Positions 53,955 through 63,150 of a stretch of 64,000 bases of DNA are shown one piece after another; the stretch's first letter is position 1; each line of letters begins with the position of its first letter. Origin of the DNA: Diabrotica undecimpunctata (taxonomy: Eukaryota > Arthropoda > Insecta > Coleoptera > Chrysomelidae). The translations under genes and the position numbers were made by a program. The stretch is from the NCBI RefSeq assembly GCF_040954645.1, contig NC_092806.1, positions 27,243,644 through 27,307,643 on the forward strand. Direction: 5' to 3'. Below the pieces are notes generated by a model. The model was not told the DNA's origin. It saw only the letters and a list, made by a program, of their open reading frames with translations, and did not search any database.

Positions 53955-54435
53955 TAAATATTCCTAATAAACTCTATCTTATCGATGGATATCCCATATC
54001 AATTTGTAAAAACATTTATGCCTTATTGCGATATGGAGTGGAACATGGACTCTCGGAATTACAAGTATGAGGCGTATAGAAGCCTTTGAAATGTGTGTTT
54101 TTCGAAGAATGCTGAAGATTTCGTGGACAGAGTACGTGACTAATAATGAGGTGCTAAAAAAATGAGGACTGAGAGAGAACTCCTAAATATTGTAAACAAC
54201 AGAAAAACGAGTTATTTAGGACATATTTACAGAGAGGAAAAATATAACTTTCTGCGACTCATAATGGAAGGGAAAGTAGAAGGAAAAAGAGGTCCAGAAA
54301 GAAAAAAATGCTCCTGGCTGAAGAATGTAAGAGACTGGACAGGCATGGGCACACATTCGATACTAAGAACAGCTCAAAATAGAGAGCAATTTGCTGTAGT
54401 TATAGCCGCTCTTCCGCAATGAAGAAGAAACCTTA
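53955..54435 (+). mobile_element. 5'-truncated LINE C-terminus
   Basis: The + strand reads LLRYGVE, then SMRRIEAFEMCVFRRMLKIS, WTEYVTNNEVLKK, and in the frame 54,162-54,422 LNIVNNRKTSYLGHIYREEK, YNFLRLIMEGKVEGKRGPER and SWLKNVRDWTG, ending VVIAALPQ, then a GAAGAAGAAA tail. It is the same C-terminal domain as at 47,513-48,069 and 7,305-7,430. One frameshift near 54,160. Confidence 0.8.
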
Positions 54436-55480
54436 AGAATAAGTGTAAACAGCATTTTGTTTAAATTAATTTATTCAACAAAAAACATAATATAATTAAG
54501 GAACAGTTATTTCTATAATTAGGCATATTAGGCTATAAGTGAGTGAAATATTTTTTTACTCGGTATTGAAATTTTTCTCACCAATTGTCAGCAACAGCCG
54601 GAAACGAGTGGTAAATAAAATTTCAGTGATTAAAAATACCTACTATAAGAATAAGATAAGTAAATATTATATAATTTTATAAAAATCGCAAAAATGCCTT
54701 TATAAAAAGGTATCTTCAATTCAATGTCTAGTTGTTCAGGTATTTGTTTACTTCATAGTAAAGTTTGCTAAAAACAGATTCAGCATTTGATCTTTTATTT
54801 TGAAGAATGCATTTAGTGTTCTATATGGTCTCAGTAGCCTACTTAAAATCTAATTTTGGTCACTGAAGAAGACGAATAAGTGATACAGTTTTACCTAAAA
54901 CATCACTAAGACAAACTACTGTTTCACAATTTCACAAATACCTTGGACAGCAGCCCCCAGTTCCTTTATTTGTATTCACTAACGTATCAGACATAGCTAA
55001 TGCAACAACAATATTCACTTTGATATTATTTATAATAGATAAATTATAAAATGTAGCACATAGTCTCAACAATTATAATACATATTCAAATTACAAACAA
55101 CCAATTCGTAGACAAAACTGAAGATAAGAAAAACCTAATACAAAATAAAAATGTGCTGATTTTCTTGCGAAAAGTCAAGTCATGTACATTGAATGAGCAA
55201 TAATGTATGAGCGGTAATTCTATCTCATCGATAATCGAACGATTCTCTGGCACTCAAATGACGAATTGACAAAATTTGAAAATCGTCTAACTCTGAATTC
55301 GTGGAAGTCTTAGTCGAGCTAGACTGTATTTAGAATTGTTGATTTTTTTAAAGAGCAATTTAAAAAGGCTTCCGTATAATTCTACACTAACCCCTAGAAT
55401 AAAGGAGTTTAAATCATTTCAACTCTTGACTTCCTGCTTATAGGGTTGATGGGTTTTAAATTATTTTTTTGGGATTATTT
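54436..55480. other. AT-rich DNA, nothing recognised
   Basis: No gene or repeat seen. Confidence 0.4.
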
Positions 55481-55551
55481 GATTGATATTTAATTGTTGT
55501 TTTGGGGGTGGTCATGACCCCCGTGACCCATCCCCCCCCCCCCGCCACTGA
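55481..55551. repeat. G-rich/C-rich repeat with a 13-base C run
   Basis: GGTCATGACCCCCGTGACCC followed by a run of about 13 C and GCCACTG. On the minus strand this reads CAGTGGCGGGG, the start of the unit duplicated at 53,457-53,635. Confidence 0.6.
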
Positions 55552-55632
55552 TTGCAGAAGATCGAGAAGCCTTCGCAATGGTGATCGCCAACGTTGGATA
55601 GTTCTGATATGGCACGCGAAGAAGAAGACGTA
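55552..55632 (+). mobile_element. LINE 3' end (very short)
   Basis: EDREAFAMVIANVG and then RRRRR with a GAAGAAGAAGA tail, the very end of the family at 47,513-48,069 and 53,955-54,435 (compare ALLIANVQNG and VVIAALPQ). Confidence 0.6.
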
Positions 55633-56924
55633 AGATCCAGCATTGTTTTTAAGGCTGCAATGGGAAACCACAGCATTGCACCTTTGACTCATACACAAGC
55701 GAGACTTTCCTTTTGCAATTCTATTATTGCTTTTTGATCCGTTGACCGGACCACAGCACAGCATAAGTAACTATGGTCTGATGACAATGAGCAATATATC
55801 ATTTTAGGTTTCAGACTATATGTTTTGCATAAAGCATACGGTCCAAGGAGCTCTTGTTGTGATGAGAATATCTCGCAAATTTCTTATCTAAGATAACTCA
55901 GAGATCCAACATAGTGTGTTTCATTCATGTTAGAGGTTAAATAATATTTTTTTTCCTATTTGTAAATGAAACAAATGTCTTTTTATTAGAATTTACCGAA
56001 AGTCCTTTTTTCACAAACAATATGTACATGTTAGACAAAAAATAAAGCAAATTCAAGTCGAGTCCTGGAATGACAAAAATGACAAAACAAAAGAAAAATG
56101 AATGTATTAAGAGCTACAAACGTATAAAACTAATAGGTGGAAGTAAAATGAATATATTAAAAAATAAATGTTCGATGGAACAAAAAGATCAGACACTTGA
56201 ACCCATATAGTGCAAAAATATGAAGAGGACGACTTCAAATAAAATGGAGCTGTGATATTAAGGGAAATTTTGGTTCAATGTGGTAAAACAAACTGAACAG
56301 AAGTAAATTGAGGCGAAAAATATCAAATAGTATTGTCTTTAAACTGAAGTTTTTTTACTTTAAAAGCTTTCACTTCTGCAAAGTATTTTTCAACTATATA
56401 TTTTTTGTAAAAGCTAGTAAAACCAATTTATTACTTCCGCCTTTTCTATTTCGTAACCACACATCAAATTTTCTCTTTTTGAAGTAAAATATAGTCCGTT
56501 TCTATAAAATATTTGAATACTGCAACACTGAAGTTATTTACGACATTGTCCTCCGGCAATCTTCTGATTATTACTGGTATCGTATTTCGAGGCTGATAGC
56601 ATCCCATCTCGGAAGTAGATCATGTATGTTGTATTAAAAATTAAGTGTTTTCTTCTATCTGACATCTGAACGCAAGAAATAACTATAAATTACTGGTGGA
56701 GAGAAAGTCTTTGTTGCAAAATAATGTTATCAAATATTATATCAGAAAAAAGAGATAGACTTAAAGGTGGATATAAATATTTGAGATTTGTAACTGCTGT
56801 TAATTTTGAATACAATATCAATGATTCTTTATTAGAACTGTTAATTTTGATTACAATACCAATGATTTTTTTTAGAATTTAATTAAAATTAAAAAATAAT
56901 GTTTTAGATCTATTACATCTTTCA
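55633..56924. other. AT-rich DNA, nothing recognised
   Basis: A short direct repeat (TAACTGCTGTTAATTTTGA / GAACTGTTAATTTTGA) lies near 56,790-56,850. No gene seen. Confidence 0.4.
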
Positions 56925-57140
56925 GAACTTGACACCAAGGACATCCAGACTACTAAAAATCTGTATTGGAATGTGGAATATATTGTGGAATAAGTGGAAC
57001 AGCCCACATAAAGTGTAGATATGGTGAGTCAAAATATAACCATTTCTTTTCTAGAGGGGTTAGATAGGGCTGCATACTTTCGCCACTGCTTTTCAATCTA
57101 TACAGGGAACAAATATTTCTAGAAGTGATATAAGGTTGAA
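56925..57140 (+). mobile_element. LINE RT fragment
   Basis: The + strand reads LDTKDIQTTKNLYWNVEYIV, then, after shifts, GVR-GCILSPLLFNLYREQIF. 'GVRQGCILSPLLFNLYSE-IF' is RT block B', with the Q codon mutated to a stop here. Related to the fragment at 3,690-4,003 (GVRQGCVMSPLLFNLNSECI). Confidence 0.65.
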
Positions 57141-57206
57141 TGCTCGAATAAATTAATTTTAATCAAATAAAAGGCAGATATACAGCACAGTTTTTTTATT
57201 AAATCT

Positions 57207-57245
57207 TGTCCAAGTACTTTCGCTCCTAGAGCATCTTTAGGGGCA
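57207..57245 (-). ncRNA. Hammerhead-like ribozyme motif H
   Basis: Minus strand: stem I TGCCC with GGACA (four of five pairs), core CTAAAGA (one change from CTGAAGA), extra T, stem II GCTC...GAGC, GAA, stem III AGTACT, T. Probably a decayed copy. Confidence 0.55.
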
Positions 57246-57919
57246 TCTGAAATAAACCAAGAAACGTTTTTTCAACTGAAGAAAAATTAAAAACTCGAAG
57301 TTGATGGTTGATAAAAAAATTATGAAATATAACGTTTTAGACTTACTTCGTCAAAATTGGGCTATCCAACAATATATGGAGAATGTCATAAACATCAAAT
57401 GATATATAACACATTACGACACAAGGACAAACAGTTTAAAAATTATTAAAAATCAACGAAGCTACATATTGGGTGGCATCAGGAGAGAGAATGGCTTCTG
57501 GTCTTAACGAAAATGTTAAAGTGACATCTGACATATGACAACTTGTATGGACACTCACAATCATGGTGATATGATTTGCACATTTCAAAATTCTATGAAA
57601 CTGAGCATTGACCAAAGATCCAACTGACACTACTATAGGAAATCAACTGATGAAATATGAAATTATGTAGATTACTTTAAGTAGATTGCATAATACCGAT
57701 CTCACACTCAAACCTGTCGGTAATAGTTAGGGTGTTAGTTTGGGGCAACTGCAATGGACGTAGAGTATAAATGCAAGAAATAGACTAAAAAATCTATTAG
57801 ATAGTGGGTGGTTGACAACAATAAAAAAGTCTACCAATCACTATCAATACTGTAGAAAAGAAGAAGAACTATAAAACTGAAATACTAAAAATTTAAATTC
57901 AAAAGTGAAAGCAGTGTGT
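57246..57919. other. Non-coding DNA, nothing recognised
   Basis: No gene or repeat seen. Confidence 0.4.
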
Positions 57920-57933
57920 ATAAATGGGGTATA

Positions 57934-58774
57934 CTACTACTATTAGTTCACAGCGTTCTCCGGCGCCTTCCGACTCCTAACCGCCTTTATTTTCTATTTA
58001 ACCATAGGCCTGGAGGGATTTCTCTTTCCTCTAGTTCTTTTTCAATTCCCTCTCTCCAGCTTCTTCTCGGCCTTCCTCTTTTTCTTCTTCCTTGTGGTGT
58101 CCACGTCAAAATCTGTTTCGGAATCCTGTCATCTGGCATTCTCTGTACATAGCCGTACCATATTAACTGTTTTGTTTTTATGTCATCAACTATTGTAAGC
58201 TTGACGCCCATCATTTCTCGTATTCTCTCATTTGGTATCCGATCTCTTCTTGATTTGCCTGCTGCTCTTCTCCAGAAGTCCATTTCTGTTGCTAGTAACA
58301 GTTTCTCCGTTCTTTGTATCATTGGCCAAACTTCACTGCCATATGTGATTACACTTTTAAGTATGGTGTTGTATATGAGTTGTTTGTTCGCTTTAAATAT
58401 TGTTTGGTCCCACAGAATGCCGTTCATCATGGATATGGCTTTTCTACTCTGTATGTTTCTGTCTTTTATAGCAGCATCGAGTGTTCCATCTTAAGTTATC
58501 TTCATACCCAGGTACTTGTATTCATCACAGTGTCTAATTTCTACCCCATCGTCTAATATAATGGACTGCTTTGTCCCTCCAATACACATGGTTTCAGTTT
58601 TCTTAATGTTGACTTCAAGACCCCATTTGTTATATTCTTCTATTAGCTTCCGAATCATGTAACTCAAGTCGTCATGATCCTGAGCAATCAGTATTTGGTC
58701 ATCAGCGAAACATAAGGTGTACAGTATAGTCTCGTCGTTGAGAGGGATTTCCATGTCATTACATTTTCTTTTCC
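57934..58774 (-). mobile_element. 5'-truncated LINE with a 14-bp TSD (one mismatch)
   Basis: ATAAATGGGGTATA (57,920-57,933) and ATAAATGGAGTATA (58,775-58,788) flank the element. The minus strand reads MEIPLNDETILYTLCFADDQ, ILIAQDHDDLSYMIRKLIEE, WGLEVNIKKTETMCIGG and YKYLGMKIT, then after one stop AIKDRNIQSRKAISMMNGIL, SVITYGSEVWPMIQRTEKLL, RDRIPNERIREMMGVK, YGYVQRMPDDRIPKQILTW and RRKRGRPRRSWREGIEKELE, ending DRKRWRLGVGRRRRTL after a shift, with a TAGTAGTAGTA tail. FADD box present. Only two or three defects, so fairly young. Confidence 0.85.
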
Positions 58775-58788
58775 ATAAATGGAGTATA

Positions 58789-59085
58789 ACGAGTGTATAA
58801 TAGTTCAGTTAAACTGACCAATAGTGGGAGATGTTGAAATATACAACTGTGGAGATGGTATATCGAACTTACGAAGAGATATGGAAAGTGTGATCAACGC
58901 CAAATATAGATCAATTGATCCTGAACAACCTAGTTTTGTAAATTATTGAAGAATAATATAGTAATATTAATCAAAATACGAAATTAATAAATTTTTAATG
59001 GATACACTCAGTGCAGAAAGTCTAAACAGCCGAGCTGGGTTCCTTACGAGGTAAAGCTGCAATAAAGTTTTTAAAAATAGGTTTA
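58789..59085 (-). other. Likely continuation of the PLE 3' flank
   Basis: On the minus strand this sequence would join the PLE end at 60,786 once the LINE at 59,097-60,774 and one TSD copy are removed. It has no coding and no hammerhead-like motif. Confidence 0.35.
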
Positions 59086-59096
59086 AATTTAGTACA

Positions 59097-60774
59097 TATA
59101 TATATACAAGGATTTCCACAGTTTTCACTGTATTCCTTCACTCAACCGTTTTCTCCAATTTTTCCTGTTTAGCACGTCCCCTTCCTGTAGGTTTCTTCTA
59201 CTCATTGCTTCGTCCACCTCATCTCTGAAAGATCTTCGGGGTCTGCCTCTCTTTCTTCTTCCTATCGGGCTCCACTCTGTTATTCTATTTATCCACCGAT
59301 TTTGGTCTGCACTTCTGACATGTCCGTACCAGGTTAACCTCTTCTGTTCGATGTAGTCTATTATGTCGGAGTTCATGCCCATTCTCCTCTTAATCTCCAT
59401 GTTATTTATCCTATCTCTTCTTCTTACTCTGCAGCTTCTCCTTAGAAATTCCATCTCTGTTGCTCTTATTTTGTTTTTGGTTTTCTTATTTATTGTCCAA
59501 TTTTCACACCCATAAGTGAGGATACTTCTTGTCATGGTATTAAATATTTTTTTCTTTGTTTTCATGCTGATGTTCTTATCCCATAGTACCGGGTTCAATT
59601 TTCGTATGCAGTCTCTTGTTTGTCCTAGTCTATTTTTTATATCTTCCTCCGTTGTTCCTTTGTTTGATATTATGAAACCTAAATACTTATACTTGTCTGT
59701 TCCTTTGATTTGTTTACCTTCGTCTATTTCCAGCTGTTTTATTTCTGTATTCTCCGTTGTTAGGTATTCAGTTTTCTTTAGGTTTATTTCCATCCCATTC
59801 TTTGTATATTCCTGCTCCAGTTTTCTCATCATAAAACTGAGGTCATCCTCGTCTTGTGCGATCACTATTTGGTCGTCGGCAAAACTTAGCGTATATAGAT
59901 ATTCGTTCCTTACTGGTATACCCATTCCTTCGCACTTTCTTTTCCATGGTTTCAGGGTTTTTTCCAGGAATATTTTGAACAGGATGGGGGATGTGGAGCA
60001 ACCCTGTAGTAGTCCCTTTGTCGTCTTAAATGGACTGCATATTCTATTGCCCGTTTTGATAGCTACTTCGTTATTCTTGTAGAGTGCTTTTACCGCGTTT
60101 ATTAATCTTCGTGGAACTTCGATGTTTTCCATTGCTTCCCATAGCTTGGTTCTAGGTATTGAGTCATATGCCTTCTTAAGATCAACAAAAGCCAGATGGA
60201 CGGATCTATTTTTGGCCATTCTTTTTTCTATTAGTTGTTCGACCGTGTAAATGTGATCTAAGCATGCTTTCCCCGCTGTGAAACCTGCCTGGTCTTCTCC
60301 GATTTTATCTTGTACATATATTTCTAATTTTTCCTTTATGGTCTTTCCATACAGTCTGCCTATAGACGATATAATGCTGATTCCCCGATAGTTTTCGCAG
60401 TTTTTTCTATTTCCTTTCTTGTATATTGATGTCATATATGCTTGGGTCCATTCTGCCGGTAAGTCTTCTCCATTCAGTGCTCTCTCAAACATTTTATGTA
60501 TCATACGGAATAACTTTTCCGATCCGTTTTTTATCAATTCATTTGGTATTCCGCCGGGACCTTCTGCTTTTTTGTTCTTTAGAGTTTTGATCGTTCTTTT
60601 TACCTCTGCTAGGCTTAATTCGATTTCGTCATGTGTGTAGATGTCTATTCCGTCTATTTCTGATTGTTTGAATTCGGGGCGGTCTTCGGTTAGCAATTTT
60701 TTATAGTATTCTTGCCATTCGTTTTCTTTGATTGACCGATCTTGATTTTCTCTGTCTTATTTCTTTGGAGCGAG
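59097..60774 (-). mobile_element. 5'-truncated LINE inserted into the PLE 3' region, 11-bp TSD
   Basis: AATTTAGTACA is at 59,086-59,096 and 60,775-60,785. The element ends with a short TA tail (59,097-59,107) just after the ORF2 stop. The coding frame is open up to about 60,760, where it meets the truncation. It contains a single uninterrupted 523-codon RT frame. Confidence 0.9.
59125..60696 (-). CDS. LINE ORF2 protein, RT plus C-terminal domain (open, 5'-truncated)
   Basis: 523 codons without a stop. The apparent Met is internal: the same frame continues upstream (SIKENEWQEYYKKLLTEDRP). Order: linker; TLKNKKAEGPGGIPNELIKN; AEWTQAYMTSIYKKGNRKNC; NYRGISIISSIGRLYGKTIK; EDQAGFTAGKACLDHIYTVE; VHLAFVDLKKAYDSIPRTKL (first catalytic Asp); TTKGLLQGCSTSPILFKIFL; LSFADDQIVIAQDEDDLSFM (FADD, the catalytic pair); MEINLKKTEYLTTENTEI; YKYLGFIISNKGTTEED; thumb SILTYGCENWTI; and a basic tail IGRRKRGRPRRSFRDEVDEA. 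Role: target-primed reverse transcription in the nucleus. The endonuclease is missing, so it cannot move on its own. The fragment at 28,386-29,370 is a sister copy. Confidence 0.9.
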   Translation of the reverse strand: MLTEDRPEFKQSEIDGIDIYTHDEIELSLAEVKRTIKTLKNKKAEGPGGIPNELIKNGSEKLFRMIHKMFERALNGEDLPAEWTQAYMTSIYKKGNRKNCENYRGISIISSIGRLYGKTIKEKLEIYVQDKIGEDQAGFTAGKACLDHIYTVEQLIEKRMAKNRSVHLAFVDLKKAYDSIPRTKLWEAMENIEVPRRLINAVKALYKNNEVAIKTGNRICSPFKTTKGLLQGCSTSPILFKIFLEKTLKPWKRKCEGMGIPVRNEYLYTLSFADDQIVIAQDEDDLSFMMRKLEQEYTKNGMEINLKKTEYLTTENTEIKQLEIDEGKQIKGTDKYKYLGFIISNKGTTEEDIKNRLGQTRDCIRKLNPVLWDKNISMKTKKKIFNTMTRSILTYGCENWTINKKTKNKIRATEMEFLRRSCRVRRRDRINNMEIKRRMGMNSDIIDYIEQKRLTWYGHVRSADQNRWINRITEWSPIGRRKRGRPRRSFRDEVDEAMSRRNLQEGDVLNRKNWRKRLSEGIQ

Positions 60775-60787
60775 AATTTAGTACAAT

Positions 60788-62500
60788 TTAACTTAATTTG
60801 ATTATTAAGTGAGAGTTTTCATTTGTTTCCCTTGTAATTTCCAAATCTTCCAATAAATCCAACTCCACGTAGTTTTTCTTTCTACTAATGTCATGTAAAA
60901 TAGATGAACCAGTAATGATGTTAAAGTTATGTTTACTGGATAATAAATGCTGACAAAAACTTGAAGAGTTTGGTCTTTTCAAATGTTCTGCAATTCTAGT
61001 AGATAACTTTCGAATGGTTCTACCTACATAAGGGGCATCACAATCATCACATTAAAATTTATAAATACCACTTTTGTCACGTGTGTTCATCCTATCTTTG
61101 GTGTTGATTAAAAAGGAACCTAAAAAGTTTTGATCTTTTTTTGGAAATGTTGCTGATATACGTAAAGGAGAAATATCTGATTTTTTTTGTAGCATTGGGT
61201 TAAAGCCAGGATTGTGATGAATAAGCAAGCTTTTCTTCAATTTAAGTTTAGCTCTATTTAGAAGCTGATGGGTAATGTTGGGATCATAACCATTATTGAA
61301 AAAAATTTGCTTGAGAGTATTAAGTTGTAAATTGAAGTTATTATTAGAAAGTAGAAATTTGAGTAGCCTATAAATGTAACTGTTGAAAGCAGCCATTTTA
61401 TGTTGGGTTGGATGATTAGATGATTCATGTATAACATGATCTGTTTGAGTAGGTTTTCTGTAAATATTGTACTCTAGAGAATCTTTTTTACGAGATATAG
61501 TCATATCCAAGAAGTTCAACTTATTGTCAGGTTCTGGTTTCAGTGTAAAAGAGATGTTAGGATGGAGGTTATTAAGATCATCCAGAATCAGCATCTTGGG
61601 TCCCTGTATGAGAGCTATACAATCATCAACATATCTTTACCAAAAAGCTATTTTGTTGTTGTTACCAAATTTCTGTTCTAAGCTGTCTAAGAAAATATCA
61701 GCTAAAAAAGGTGATAATGGTGATCCCATCGCTAAACCTGCTTTTTGTTTATATATTTTTTTATTAAATTGTATGAAGTTCTGATCAAGACAAAATTTAA
61801 GCAATAGTTAAGATGGCATCTTTGTCTTTTGCTGGTACGTTGCAATTTTTTAGAAGGTTGTGTACTAAAGGTAATGTTTCATCTCTTGGTACATAAGTAA
61901 ACAAATTGGAAAAATCAAAAGAAACTAAATAAAAACTCTCTTCTATTTTAATGTTATTTAAACGTTCTATTGGATCTAAAGAATTTGTAATGGAGAACTT
62001 AGGTTTAAAATTAGTAATAGATTGAATTGTGTTGTAAATAAACTCTGATAATATAGAAACTGGAGTGTTACAGAAACTTACAACAGGCCTTATGGGACAA
62101 TTTTGTTTATGGATTTTAGGAAGTCCATATAACCTAGGTGTTATAGGATTAGATAAAGTTAACTTTATGTTGTTATATTTAGTAATAGTATCATTAAACA
62201 ATTTAACCATTGCTTTTGTTTTATTAATAAAGTTGTTAAGTGGATTTTTTCCAAAATTACAAAATTGTTATCTGAAAGGAAAGATTCTACTTTCTCTATG
62301 TGTTGAATTTGTTTTAGGATTACAATACAATTTCCCTCATCAGCCTTGCTAAGTACTAGAAAATCTCTATCAATTTTTTTTAAAGAATTGGTCATTTCTA
62401 TGAAAATTATGTTTGTACTTACATTGTTGTTGTAAAAAAATATTTCTAGAGGCACTGGAAGAACCAATGAAGGCATCACGATTAATGGCGTACCAATAAG
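60788..62500 (-). mobile_element. Penelope-like element: RT and GIY-YIG endonuclease (5' truncated)
   Basis: Minus strand from 62,480: LKKIDRDFLVLSKADEGNCI, VILKQIQHIEKVESFLSDNN; then ITPRLYGLPKIHKQNCPIRP, VVSFCNTPVSILSEFIYNTI, FYLVSFDFSNLFTYVPRDE (first catalytic Asp); after a frameshift near 61,800 AGLAMGSPLSPFLADIFLDS, then RYVDDCIAL (YVDD box, preceded by a stop); then KLNFLDMTISRKKDSLEYNI and YRKPTQTDHVIHESSNHP; finally KDRMNTRDKSGIYKF, a stop, CDDCDAPYVGRTIRKLSTRI, AEHLKRPNSSSFCQHLLSSK. 'YGLPKIHK', 'MGSPLSP--A', 'YVDD', 'FLD' and GIY...YVG with a Cys pair are diagnostic of PLE proteins. One frameshift and two or three stops. A LINE sits in its 3' region at 60,775. Confidence 0.9.
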
Positions 62501-62514
62501 CACTTTTCGATATG

Positions 62515-62840
62515 CAGATAAACGATTTACAGATAATGCTCAACATATTAAACACTTCAGGCAACCAATTTGGACTAAAGATTAACACAAAGAAAACTTT
62601 TGGTGATTAGTAAAAAGAACATTCAAAATATCGATTTGCAAATTAAAGCCAAACATATTGAAAGAGTATACTTATTCAAATCTCTGAGATACACAGTAAA
62701 TGACGAGTGGGACTCAGACATAGAGATTAAGACTTGAATTGAAATAGTAAGAAGCAACCGCAACCTAAACCTTAGAGTCCGATGGCGAGCTACGAAATGT
62801 TACATACTCTCTACATTGCGGAGTGTCTCATTTCTCAATG
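62515..62840 (+). mobile_element. LINE RT fragment (post-YADD region)
   Basis: The + strand reads QIMLNILNTSGNQFGLKINT, KKT, then VISKKNIQNIDLQIKAKHIE (frameshifted), RVYLFKSLRYTVNDEWDSDI, EIKT, NLNLRVRWRATKCYILSTLR. This is the segment after the YADD box, including 'FGLKIN-KKTK', 'F-YLG--VND' and 'CYI-STL'. It probably belongs to the 47,513-48,069 family. Truncated at both ends. Confidence 0.7.
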
Positions 62841-62926
62841 GTATCCTTTAATATCAATAAACACCAAGTAACAAATACAAGATATATAAAACAATTGTTT
62901 AACGTTTTATTGCCTACAACAGTGAA

Positions 62927-62931
<5 letters not shown>

Positions 62932-62962
<31 letters not shown>
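62932..62962. repeat. (GA)n microsatellite
   Basis: About 15 GA units. The Arg-Glu frames across it are artefacts. Confidence 0.95.
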
Positions 62963-62966
<4 letters not shown>

Positions 62967-62984
62967 CATGAAAGGTATACGCGA

Positions 62985-63150
62985 ATACTTGAGAATGGAT
63001 TTTTTGAGATATTCGACATGGAAATCGAGATTGAAGAAAGTAACCAATAAAAAAATAAGGAAAACCATGGGAGAAAAATGCACAATAGATGAAACTATTG
63101 GTATACAGGAACTCAGATAGTAGAGACATGTCCAAATAGTGCTTGAAAGT
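62985..63150 (+). mobile_element. LINE C-terminal fragment
   Basis: The + strand reads RMDFLRYSTWKSRLKKVTNK, KIRKTMGEKCTIDETIGIQE, LR, then stops and RHVQIV. It fits the C-terminal 'EMDFLRRS-R-SR---V-N--I---M----TI-D-I---QL-WYGHVQR' region of RTE-like LINEs (compare 57,934-58,774). Confidence 0.6.

Noticed and set aside
59516..60082. 188-codon + strand frame
   Set aside because: It is the antisense shadow of the LINE RT frame at 59,125-60,696. The same holds for 14,305-14,919 and 6,548-6,856.
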